Shown: positions 37,792 through 46,366 of the stretch, in pieces
How the letters are laid out: every line of letters starts with the position of its first letter
Position numbering within the stretch: the first letter of the stretch is position 1
Source: JABDMH01 sp965223025
Lineage (GTDB): Bacteria; Bacteroidota; Bacteroidia; Chitinophagales; Saprospiraceae
Length of the DNA: 64,000 nucleotides
NCBI GenBank assembly: GCA_965223025.1
Contig: CBDCVP010000023.1
Coordinates: 62,001-126,000, forward strand
Direction: 5' to 3'
Translations under genes and position numbers: made by a program
The notes under the pieces: model-generated
The model's input: the letters and a program-made list of their open reading frames with translations, nothing else
Databases searched by the model: none
Told to the model about the DNA's origin: nothing

Positions 37792-39438
37792 ATGAAGAAT
37801 GCTCGATCCATGGCATGGTGCATCTGCATGCTATTTGGAGTACTGTTGTACGGTCAGGATCGACCGAACATCATTTTTATCATGACCGATGATCAAAGCG
37901 CTGTCGTGCCTGATTCTGCCGACCTGGTAAAATATTTCTCAGACGGCAATGGTGTGGGTGTGCAGTCTCATCCCTTTGGCTTTAATGGGGATGATGAAGT
38001 GCATACTCCAGTGATTGATGGCCTAGCCAAAGGTGGGATGATATTTACACATGCCTATGTATCAAGCTCAGTCTGTTCGCCCAGCAGATACACGACATTG
38101 ACAGGTAGATATGCTGGCAGGTGTGAGGGTCCGAGTTTTCTAAACTTGCATCCAACAGGCAGCTTGACTCGGGTTGAGAATAATACAGAGATAGAGGAGC
38201 ACCGGGAAAACCTACCCAGGTTATTGCAGAAGGCAGGATATCGGACAGGATTCGTAGGGAAGAGTCACCTCATAGATCATGATCTGCTCAGGAAGAAAAA
38301 TTTGCCTGGAAGTGCATTGATGCCCTACGATCCTGAGGCAGATCCCAGATTGCCCGCAGTCTCAGAGGCGATGAGGCACAATCATCTTTTCTGGGCAAAT
38401 AGAATAAGGGAATTTGGCTTCGACTACGCCAATGGTATTTATGCCGCCAATTTGAGAGAATTGTATAATGATTCCCTCAATGTCCATCAACTAGAGTGGA
38501 AAAACAGGGCAGCGCTTGAATTTATTGATCAAGCAGGCGATGAGCCTTTCTTCCTCTATTATAGTGAGATGGTGCCTCATGGTCCAGCCCCTTGGATCAG
38601 GGAGGGTGACAAATATGTATATGGTTTAGATGCTAATCCAAACTTTACTGGTCAGGGGTATATGGAGGATGCATTTGACAATATGCCTGCTAGAGACCAA
38701 ATAAAAAGGGAAGTAGTGGCCGCAGGTAAGGATCCTGACCATGGCTGGCTCACCTGGTTTGATCATGCAGTAGGCTCTCTGGTGAAAAAATTGGAAGAGA
38801 AAGGCAAGCTGGAGAATACCCTCATAGTGATCACATCTGACCATGGCAATTATAATTTTGCTAAAACGACCCTTTACGAGGGTGGTGTCAGAATTCCCCT
38901 CATGATGCATTGGCCAGCAGGCATCAAAACAGGATCCACTTATCACGAATTGGTGCAGAATGTCGATTATACACCAACCTTTCTCGACCTGGCAGGGGTA
39001 AATCTGAACCGTGTGGAAATGCTCGATGGAGTGAGCTTGAAACAGGTTTTGAGAGGCAGTCAAAATCCGGTGCACACACATTTATTTTTTGAATTGGGAT
39101 TCGCCCGAGGTGTGATGACAAAGGACTGGAAATACATTGCGGTGAGGTATGATGAAGCGACGCTCGGAAAAATCGCCAGAGGAGATTGGTTCACTGGTTG
39201 GCAGGGAGAAAGAACCCTGTTGCCTTATTATACTAGAAATGCACACTTGGGATATCATGCGTGTCTCTACAATGTACATTATCATGAATCCGATCAATTA
39301 TTTGATAGGAGAAATGATCCGGAAGAAAAACTAAATATTTATTCACCCATTTCCCCACAGTCTAAAGAAATGAAAGAGCTCCTCAGAGCGCAGTTGCTGA
39401 CTTTTGAGCAAAGGCCATTTGGAGAATTTGTCAAATAG
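37792..39438 (+). CDS. Sulfatase, Cys-type, exported
   Basis: 548 residues, longer than its neighbours because of a loop near the N-terminus (residues about 38-66) and an insertion before the middle. Signal peptide (SMAWCICMLFGVLLYGQ). Formylglycine site CSPSR at Cys95; metal residues in IFIMTDDQSAV and VITSDHGNYN; FVGKSHLIDH supplies the Lys/Ser-His region that is GKWHxG in most sulfatases, with Ser replacing Trp. Between another sulfatase (23 bases upstream) and the T9SS GH71/GH99-like gene (12 bases downstream); one operon. Confidence 0.88.
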   Translation: MKNARSMAWCICMLFGVLLYGQDRPNIIFIMTDDQSAVVPDSADLVKYFSDGNGVGVQSHPFGFNGDDEVHTPVIDGLAKGGMIFTHAYVSSSVCSPSRYTTLTGRYAGRCEGPSFLNLHPTGSLTRVENNTEIEEHRENLPRLLQKAGYRTGFVGKSHLIDHDLLRKKNLPGSALMPYDPEADPRLPAVSEAMRHNHLFWANRIREFGFDYANGIYAANLRELYNDSLNVHQLEWKNRAALEFIDQAGDEPFFLYYSEMVPHGPAPWIREGDKYVYGLDANPNFTGQGYMEDAFDNMPARDQIKREVVAAGKDPDHGWLTWFDHAVGSLVKKLEEKGKLENTLIVITSDHGNYNFAKTTLYEGGVRIPLMMHWPAGIKTGSTYHELVQNVDYTPTFLDLAGVNLNRVEMLDGVSLKQVLRGSQNPVHTHLFFELGFARGVMTKDWKYIAVRYDEATLGKIARGDWFTGWQGERTLLPYYTRNAHLGYHACLYNVHYHESDQLFDRRNDPEEKLNIYSPISPQSKEMKELLRAQLLTFEQRPFGEFVK

Positions 39439-39450
39439 AGCACCTACGAA

Positions 39451-42400
39451 ATGAAACAACTTGCGGCAATACTCATTGTCACGATTTCACTACTTTCCCA
39501 AGAAAGCAGCAGGGCACAAACGAAACACAGTGCTACTTCAGCCCACACCTCGTACACTGGATTATCTATGACTGGCTATCAGGGATGGTTTGGTACTCCC
39601 AATGATGGAGGCACCAATAACTGGCGGCACTACAAAAACTCAGAGGGTTTCCGGCCCGGATCAGCATCGATCGAGTATTGGCCTGATATGCGTGAAACCG
39701 ACGAGGATGAAAGACATGAGACAGCCTTTGTCTTTGAGGATGGTACACCAGCTTCAGTATTCAGTTCTGTCAACTCAAAAACGGTCAACCGCCATTTTCA
39801 ATGGATGAAAGAGTATGGCATCGACGGTGCCTTTGTCCAGCGGTTCAAAAGCGATTTTGGCATCCGTCCTGTGCTCAGCAAAGTCATGCTCAATGCCCTA
39901 GAAGGCGCAGAAAACAATGGTAGGGCGGTAGCAGTGATGTATGATATTGGTGCAAACATCTATGAAAACGGAACTGATTCTGTCTCAGTTAATGCAAGGC
40001 GCACTTATCATGTCGACCAGATCTTTGATGATTGGAAAGAGATGGTTGATGACCTTTCCCTGACTAGCCGGGGAGCCAGCCAGTCATATCTGTATCACGA
40101 TGGCAAGCCCTTGGTCGCCCTGTGGGGTGTTGGTTTCCCGCATCGTCACAATGCCACAGGATTGGATATGGAGTTTTGGGTAGAACTGGTAGATAAATTT
40201 GTCAATGATTCTGTGTATGGTCACTGCTCCATTTTGCTCGGAGTTCCTACCTATTGGCGAGAGGGTGGGAGAGACTGTATTAGTGGCAGTGAGCATACAA
40301 AAATGATTGATCTGATCAAAGAAGTAGCCGCCATTATGCCATGGCATACGAGCCGGTTTCGCAGATCTGACATGGCGACAACCTACAAAGATCTGGTTCA
40401 GACAGACAATAACTGGTGCAGCAAAACAGGTATTGCCTACGCACCCAACGTTTCGGCAGGTATTCGCGAAAAAATATTGCATGGCAACGATTTTGAAAGA
40501 CCTAGGGAAGGTGGATATTATTATTGGGATATGGGAAGGGCTGCGATTGAGGCTGGAAGTCAATTGTTGTATTTGGGGATGTTCGACGAAATTGATGAAG
40601 GAACTCAAATCCACAAGGTCAATAATCGGCCTCCATTTTATAGCCATAGTCTGAGTTTTGCGTCCTATGGTGACGATCCGGAAGATCACTATCTATGGTT
40701 AGCTGGTGAGATTACTCGTGCCATGAAGGGCGAATTTATCATGGGCCCTGATTTCAGGACGAGAGCTGATGACAGAGATTTTCATTCAGAAATCACTTTT
40801 GTAGACCATGACACTACCTATGATATGCATTTATCTGCACCTGCTCCAGGCAGGAAAGTGTACTATGCCGATCCATACAAAGTGCAGGACGGTGCTCCGA
40901 CCGTAGGAACCCCAAGGGATACAGCGCTATTTCCTCATCAGGTGACAAGTGGTGCCAAGATGACTTTTGGGAAGGTGCAGCGAGGGCAGTTCATTCGCTT
41001 TGTGGAAGTGGATTCCCTCACAGATAAGATCATCACTTTTAAGGCCATAGTCGCAACAAGAGGATATGCTACCATTCCCTATGCAACAAGCTTCGAGGAA
41101 GGGGATGTGGATTTGCGACATTGGAGGGTGACTACGGAAAACAGCACTGGGAGAGCACAGGTGACAGATAAATTTGAGGCGAAGACGGGTAGTTTTCATT
41201 TGGCAATGGATGTGCCAACGAGTGAGATCTCCTCCACCAATCAGGCAGACCTGTATGTGGACCTGGAAGACTTTAGCAAGGATATCCTCCTTGGTTTCTC
41301 CTTCCAGATTTTTGACCAGGAAATTAACGCGGAAGATGGCATTTTCTTTTCCAGCGATGGAGGCCGAACCTTTGAGAAAATATTTGGTTTCGAAGCTGAC
41401 CCCGGAGTGTACACCGATACCATCCTGAATATTACAAGGATCACGGAATCTATAGGTCTAAGTTTGAGCGAAACATCGGTGATCAGATTTCAACACAGGG
41501 CAGCTCAACCCATTTCCAGTGATGGCATTACCCTCGACGATATAAACTTGCTGCATTCCACTGAGCGAAGTGGATATGCCCAGTTCTTAAACTCAGACGA
41601 CAACACCCAGGGAAATTGGATGGGTCATTACGGTACCGACGGACACTATATTGTAGAGAAGGATTCCAGCTTACCCAGCTCCACCCAGATTACATGGGAT
41701 CCCTTTAGTAAGACCATTGTGTGGGAAGATAACAGTACGGATGTACGAGGCTTGCAATACCATCAAGACTCAACCATTTTGTCGGCCAGATATGCAGATG
41801 ACACCGATCATCCCTGGTGGTTTACGATAGATGTTGGCGCAGAAGAATCAGAGGTGTCTATCTATTTTTTGGACGGTGACCATCAGCAGAGGAAATTTGC
41901 ATTGAGTGTCGTCGATGGAGCTACGGGAGATAAATACGATGCTCGGACTTTACAGAGTTTTGAAGATGGAATATGGCTTACTTGGAAAATAAGAGGGAGG
42001 GTACGATTTGTCATGGACGCACCTGAGGGTCTAGGTGCCGTAGTGTCCGGAATATTTATATCCCCTACTACGCCATCAGCCATCGAAGCTGAGGTCGTGG
42101 AGTATTTGAGTTTCGATGGTCTTGATGACTTTGTGGATTGTGGCAGAGGGCAGGCGTTGCAACTTTCTGGATCAGAAATCACCTTGGAAGCCTGGTTCAA
42201 AATCGACAGCACCAAAACTTCTACCTACCAAAGCACAATTCTTGCTATGGACCACAGTGAAGCAGGCAATGATGTCGGTTATTTCTTACGGGCTAACGGG
42301 ACCGGCCAGGCTGAGTGGGGATTTGGAGATGGCAATTGGCACGAAGTAGAAAGTGAAGATGGACTCAGACTTTTCGAAATGGAGACCTGGAATCATGTCG

Positions 42401-43071
42401 CTGGTGTGTACGATGGCAGCACGCAGAGCATATATGTCAATGGCAATTTAGTGGCCAGTAGAGATTCTGTTTTCGCCTCAGTTGCCCCGGCCCCAGCAGA
42501 ATCTCTATACATCGGATCCACGCCCTCTTTTTCAGACCGCGTGATCGGAGCCGGATTAGCTGAAATACGTATCTGGAATATAGCTAGATCAGAAAGTGAC
42601 ATCAAAGCCTTTTCTATGAAAAGGATCACAGGCACCGAAACAGGCTTGGTGGGATACTGGCCCATTGATGAAGGTCAAGGACAAATCATCTCAGATGCTA
42701 GCTCTAACAGCAGTGATGGAATCCTGGGAGGAGGAACTGCTGAAGACAACTTAGACCCTCTGTGGCGTAATAATGGCACTGTTGGTGTGAGAGGCATTGA
42801 CCAGTTAAAGGGATTTGAATTGATGCAGAATTATCCCAATCCCTTTCATCAATCGACTACGATTACCTACCACCTTCCAACTATGTCAAATATCCAGTTG
42901 AGCATCTATCGAGTCAATGGCAAGAAAGTAGTGGATTTGGTCCATCGAAAGGTGGGCTCAGGAACCTACCAAGCTACCTGGAGCACGCACCATTTACCTG
43001 GGGGCATCTATATCGCTGTGCTCAAAACGAAGGCTGGATCAATAACAAAGCAAATGCTATTGACGAAATAA
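39451..43071 (+). CDS. Multidomain GH71/GH99-like + LamG protein with T9SS tag
   Basis: 1206 residues. Signal peptide (AAILIVTISLLSQESSRAQ), then a GH71/GH99-like barrel at about 35-430 (GLSMTGYQGWFGTPNDG, EYGIDGAFVQRFK, QSYLYHDGKPLVALWG, LLYLGMFDEIDEGTQI), paralogous to the gene at 32.2 kb. A jelly-roll region at about 545-700, an unnamed domain at about 710-860 (NTQGNWMGHYGTDGHYI), a LamG/concanavalin-like domain at about 885-1095 (SFDGLDDFVDCGRG, ITLEAWFKID, VGYWPIDEGQG) and a T9SS sorting domain from about 1125 (NYPNPFHQSTTITYH). It should be a secreted or cell-surface glycan hydrolase with carbohydrate-binding modules, in the sulfatase operon. Confidence 0.85.
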   Translation: MKQLAAILIVTISLLSQESSRAQTKHSATSAHTSYTGLSMTGYQGWFGTPNDGGTNNWRHYKNSEGFRPGSASIEYWPDMRETDEDERHETAFVFEDGTPASVFSSVNSKTVNRHFQWMKEYGIDGAFVQRFKSDFGIRPVLSKVMLNALEGAENNGRAVAVMYDIGANIYENGTDSVSVNARRTYHVDQIFDDWKEMVDDLSLTSRGASQSYLYHDGKPLVALWGVGFPHRHNATGLDMEFWVELVDKFVNDSVYGHCSILLGVPTYWREGGRDCISGSEHTKMIDLIKEVAAIMPWHTSRFRRSDMATTYKDLVQTDNNWCSKTGIAYAPNVSAGIREKILHGNDFERPREGGYYYWDMGRAAIEAGSQLLYLGMFDEIDEGTQIHKVNNRPPFYSHSLSFASYGDDPEDHYLWLAGEITRAMKGEFIMGPDFRTRADDRDFHSEITFVDHDTTYDMHLSAPAPGRKVYYADPYKVQDGAPTVGTPRDTALFPHQVTSGAKMTFGKVQRGQFIRFVEVDSLTDKIITFKAIVATRGYATIPYATSFEEGDVDLRHWRVTTENSTGRAQVTDKFEAKTGSFHLAMDVPTSEISSTNQADLYVDLEDFSKDILLGFSFQIFDQEINAEDGIFFSSDGGRTFEKIFGFEADPGVYTDTILNITRITESIGLSLSETSVIRFQHRAAQPISSDGITLDDINLLHSTERSGYAQFLNSDDNTQGNWMGHYGTDGHYIVEKDSSLPSSTQITWDPFSKTIVWEDNSTDVRGLQYHQDSTILSARYADDTDHPWWFTIDVGAEESEVSIYFLDGDHQQRKFALSVVDGATGDKYDARTLQSFEDGIWLTWKIRGRVRFVMDAPEGLGAVVSGIFISPTTPSAIEAEVVEYLSFDGLDDFVDCGRGQALQLSGSEITLEAWFKIDSTKTSTYQSTILAMDHSEAGNDVGYFLRANGTGQAEWGFGDGNWHEVESEDGLRLFEMETWNHVAGVYDGSTQSIYVNGNLVASRDSVFASVAPAPAESLYIGSTPSFSDRVIGAGLAEIRIWNIARSESDIKAFSMKRITGTETGLVGYWPIDEGQGQIISDASSNSSDGILGGGTAEDNLDPLWRNNGTVGVRGIDQLKGFELMQNYPNPFHQSTTITYHLPTMSNIQLSIYRVNGKKVVDLVHRKVGSGTYQATWSTHHLPGGIYIAVLKTKAGSITKQMLLTK

Positions 43072-43223
43072 TCAGTTTCATGTCTACGGTCAAGCTCAAG
43101 GATGACAGACTTTTCATTAAATTGTGACTTCGTGTTCTTAAATAAGCACTCGTGCTATTTGATGACACACAACCATGTTAGATATTCGGCAGCCTTGCTT
43201 TTTAACCTAAAATCAAATTTACG

Positions 43224-44618
43224 ATGAATCAGACTTCAGAAGTTTCCAGACGAACATTTGTGAGAAATGCTGCTGCACTATCTGCCGGTATCATGGTCAT
43301 ACCGGGCATGCGGAAGCATACTCCAAGCAGCAAACTAAATCTAGCCTTTATCGGTGTTGGTGGGAGGGGAGGTCGAAATATTAAGGGCTGTGCAATGATA
43401 GATGATGCCGGAATGGCAGCCAACAATATTGTGGCGTTTTGCGATGTAGACGATCGACGAGCTGCCCCTGCTTATGAGATGTATCCAGACGTACCTAGAT
43501 TCAGCGACTTTCGGAAGATGTTTGATAAGATGGCCAATGAGATCGATGCAGTTGTGATATCGACTCCCGATCATACTCACTTTCCACAGACGATGGCTGC
43601 CATGCAGTTGGGAAAGCATGTATACGTGGAAAAACCACTGGCACATAATATTTGGGAACTGCGGACCCTCAAGAAGGCAGAGGAAAAATATGGCGTCGTG
43701 GCTCAACTGGGCAATCAAGGGCATACTACCGATGGCATTCGCAAAGTGAAAGAATGGTATGAGGCTGGAATACTCGGCCAGGTGCGTGAGGTTATTGCCT
43801 GGTTTAATGGTCCTCATTTTAGTGAAAAGGGATACTTCAACAAACCCAGCCAGTATCCGCCTGCCGGAGAAAGTATTCCTAAAGGTCTGGATTGGGATGC
43901 GTGGTTGGGACCCAAAATGGATAGACCCTATAGTCACTACTATTTACCTAAATGGTGGCGAGGATGGCATGAATTTGGAAATGCGGAGCTTGGTGATTGG
44001 GCATGCCACACGCTGGATGCACCATTTTGGGCCTTGGATCTGGGAATGCCCACTTCAGTAGATTCGATCTTTCGGATTCCCGATCCTGCTGGTAAGGATT
44101 TTATTTCTGATCACTCTCAACTGCAGTTCAACTTTCCTGCCAGGGGCAATAAAGCTCCAGTCAGGTTGCAATGGTTCGAGGGAGGAGTTCGACCTGCCAG
44201 CAGACCCGAATGGTACCTGGACGAACTGCCTGGATCAGGAATGATCATGGTGGGTGATGAAGCTTCCATCATGACCGGTGGTCGACCGAATAAACCGCAA
44301 CTGCTCGGTAGTTTTGAGAAGGTGTCAGATTTTAAAAACAATATGCCTCCGAAGACCATCCCCAGGGTGGCGGAGGAAGATCCGCAAGGAGAATGGATCC
44401 GTGCCATCAAAGGAGATGGTCCTAAAAATGGTTCTCCCTTTAGTTATGGCGCTGACTTGACGGAGATGGCATTGGTGGGAGTCATGGCGCAGCGTTTTGC
44501 TACCAGGATTGAATACGACGCCGAACAAATGAAAGTGACCAACCACCCCAACTTTGATCAGTATATCAAAGAACCGGTCAGAGAAGGATGGTCATATGGT
44601 GAGGAACTCTGGACGTAG
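43224..44618 (+). CDS. Gfo/Idh/MocA family oxidoreductase, Tat-exported
   Basis: 464 residues. Twin-arginine leader SRRTFVRNAAALSAG. Rossmann start LAFIGVGGRGGRNIKG, then DAVVISTPDHTHFPQTM and the family EKP motif in VYVEKPLAHN, with the catalytic His region in the second domain (GDWACHTLDAPFWAL). This is the large Bacteroidota type often found in polysaccharide loci; some members act as glycosidases or keto-sugar oxidoreductases with tightly bound NAD(P). It lies 152 bases after the T9SS hydrolase and is the second exported oxidoreductase of this family in the window. Confidence 0.9.
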   Translation: MNQTSEVSRRTFVRNAAALSAGIMVIPGMRKHTPSSKLNLAFIGVGGRGGRNIKGCAMIDDAGMAANNIVAFCDVDDRRAAPAYEMYPDVPRFSDFRKMFDKMANEIDAVVISTPDHTHFPQTMAAMQLGKHVYVEKPLAHNIWELRTLKKAEEKYGVVAQLGNQGHTTDGIRKVKEWYEAGILGQVREVIAWFNGPHFSEKGYFNKPSQYPPAGESIPKGLDWDAWLGPKMDRPYSHYYLPKWWRGWHEFGNAELGDWACHTLDAPFWALDLGMPTSVDSIFRIPDPAGKDFISDHSQLQFNFPARGNKAPVRLQWFEGGVRPASRPEWYLDELPGSGMIMVGDEASIMTGGRPNKPQLLGSFEKVSDFKNNMPPKTIPRVAEEDPQGEWIRAIKGDGPKNGSPFSYGADLTEMALVGVMAQRFATRIEYDAEQMKVTNHPNFDQYIKEPVREGWSYGEELWT

Positions 44619-44829
44619 CCATTGCACCACCTCAATATCTGGGAGCAATGTAATGCAGTGGATTTGGGTGAATGGTGGAGATGAATATGTGTTGCGATTA
44701 GTTAGTCCGGTAAATTCAGTGGATGCATCCTTGGAAGTCTAGGGATGTGGCACATTCATTGAAGAACAGATTTCTCCAATGATGGATATCCCCAAGTTAG
44801 GCGTATTGCGGAGATCAGAGGACGTAAAT

Positions 44830-44898
44830 TCCGCATTTATTGCGGATAATTTTGATTTTGCGGAGAATAGTACGTATGTTCTCCGCATAAAATGCGGA
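44830..44898 (+). promoter_or_regulatory. Operator array of TGCGGA half-sites over the fic promoter
   Basis: TCCGCA/TGCGGA (44830-44846, 5-base spacer) sits directly before a TAATTTTG promoter -7 box (44847-44854). A second inverted pair, TGCGGAGAA (44859-44867) and TTCTCCGCA (44879-44887), follows, and another TGCGGA spans the start codon (44893-44898). A further TGCGGAGA is at 44807. The layout is that of a repressor covering the promoter; the Fic protein's own C-terminal helix-turn-helix is the obvious candidate. Confidence 0.6.
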
Positions 44899-46013
44899 GA
44901 ATCAAACAATACATTCATAACATAAAAGAATGGCCTCAGTTTTTCTGGAAATTAGAGGCAGTGGCAACGCTACTATCAGAGGTTAGAAACAGGCAGGGAA
45001 TGCTGACAGGCAAAATGGATACAATTGGATTCAATTTGCAAAATGAGGCTTATTTGGAAGCCTTATCTCAAGATGTAGTCACATCGAGTGAAATTGAAGG
45101 TGAAATTTTTGACACACAGCAAGTCAGATCTTCCATAGCTAGAAAGCTGGGAATAAACATTGGCGGTCTAGTGGATAGTGATAGAGATGTTGAGGGAATG
45201 GTGGACATGATGATGGATGCAACTCAAAACTCGAGTGAAGAATTAGATGAAGATAGATTGTTTGGTTGGCACGCAGCGCTATTCCCAGCAGGCCGAAGCG
45301 GAATGCGTAAGATAATGGTAGGAAATTGGCGGGAAGATTCATCCGGCCCAATGCAAGTCGTATCAGGTCCCATGGGTAAAGAAACCGTACATTATCAAGC
45401 CCCAGCAGCGTCATTGTTAAGGAGAGAAATGATACAGTTCTTAGACTGGATCAATAAAACAAATAGAAATGATCCGGTATTAAACGCTGCAATATCACAT
45501 TTGTGGTTTATAACTATACACCCATTTGAAGACGGAAATGGTAGAATAGCAAGGGCAATAACTGATATGATGTTATGTAGATCCGAAAACGGGACCCAAA
45601 GGTTTTACAGTATGTCTTCTCAAATAAAGGAACAAAAAAAGGAATACTATGATGTGCTCGAATCCACACAGAGAGGAACTTTAGATATAACAGAATGGTT
45701 GATTTGGTTCCTTCATTGCTTAAGAAATGCCATAGATTCTTCGTCAACTATTGTGGAGAAAATATTGACGAAGCATAAATTTTGGCACGAGTATAAAATG
45801 GTATCATTCAATGCGAGACAAATAAAAATGATAGAACTCTTGTTCGGGAATTTCTCTGGCAACTTAACCACATCAAAGTGGGCAAAAATCAATAAATGCT
45901 CTCAGGATACAGCTTTAAGAGATATTCAGGATTTGATTGAAAATAAAGTGTTAAAAAAATCGGATTCTGGAGGCAGAAGCACAAACTATCAATTATTGAA
46001 GACCAGCGGTTAG
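44892..46013 (+). CDS. Class II Fic family protein (DUF4172 N-terminal, winged-helix C-terminal)
   Basis: 373 residues. N-terminal DUF4172 region (QYIHNIKEWPQFFW, LEALSQDVVTSSEIEGE) contains the inhibitory S-x-x-x-E-G helix of class II Fic enzymes around residues 64-70. The Fic core has HPFEDGNGR at His210, the complete AMPylation motif. The last ~80 residues look like a winged helix (TTSKWAKINKCSQDTALRD, SGGRSTNYQLL). Fic enzymes transfer AMP from ATP to target hydroxyls; targets here are unknown. Gene is AT-rich (one 60-base line is 35% GC) against its surroundings and has its own operator array, pointing to acquisition as a single unit. Confidence 0.9.
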   Translation: MRRIKQYIHNIKEWPQFFWKLEAVATLLSEVRNRQGMLTGKMDTIGFNLQNEAYLEALSQDVVTSSEIEGEIFDTQQVRSSIARKLGINIGGLVDSDRDVEGMVDMMMDATQNSSEELDEDRLFGWHAALFPAGRSGMRKIMVGNWREDSSGPMQVVSGPMGKETVHYQAPAASLLRREMIQFLDWINKTNRNDPVLNAAISHLWFITIHPFEDGNGRIARAITDMMLCRSENGTQRFYSMSSQIKEQKKEYYDVLESTQRGTLDITEWLIWFLHCLRNAIDSSSTIVEKILTKHKFWHEYKMVSFNARQIKMIELLFGNFSGNLTTSKWAKINKCSQDTALRDIQDLIENKVLKKSDSGGRSTNYQLLKTSG

Positions 46014-46366
46014 CAATCGATATTTTCTCTACTTCAGTGCTATTAGTAAGGAGTAGATCAAACTCGTAGCTGAGAAACGAGAGGGCCGCATCTTCTTGCG
46101 GCAGTGGTCAATCAGCTCTGAGGAGGCAGCAATTTGAGTCTACTATGAGATTATTTAATTCGTCGATTCGATAGATTTTCGAAGTTGTACTCATACAAGA
46201 GGAAACGAGGGTCGCATAATGGTGTTGCGGTCACCAATCAGATCAATGTCTCTGCCACATTGGATTAGCAGTGATCAAAAAAGGTGGCTCGTTGAAAGCC
46301 ACCTTTGTTCAAAACACTTATTCATCAAAGTCCCCCTTTTCGAGGGTGATTAGCTCAGCTTTTTAG
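46014..46366. other. Intergenic region between convergent fic and katG
   Basis: 353 bases. Holds the katG terminator at its right end, a small GCCGCA/TGCGGC hairpin (46085-46102) and two degenerate ~45-base direct repeats near 46076-46120 and 46204-46246. I see no gene. Confidence 0.5.
46278..46307 (-). terminator. Rho-independent terminator of katG
   Basis: A perfect 10-bp stem (AAAGGTGGCT 46281-46290 with AGCCACCTTT 46298-46307) encloses a 7-base loop. Read on the minus strand it ends in six T's (46283 to 46278), 60 bases after the katG stop. It can also act weakly on plus-strand transcripts from fic. Confidence 0.75.

Noticed and set aside
43140..43160. AGCAC/GTGCT hairpin after the T9SS hydrolase as terminator
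   Set aside because: The stem is 5 bp around a 2-base loop with no T-tract.
44554..44742. 62-codon ORF overlapping the end of the second Gfo/Idh gene
   Set aside because: Its first half is out of frame inside a well-supported gene and the rest shows no features.
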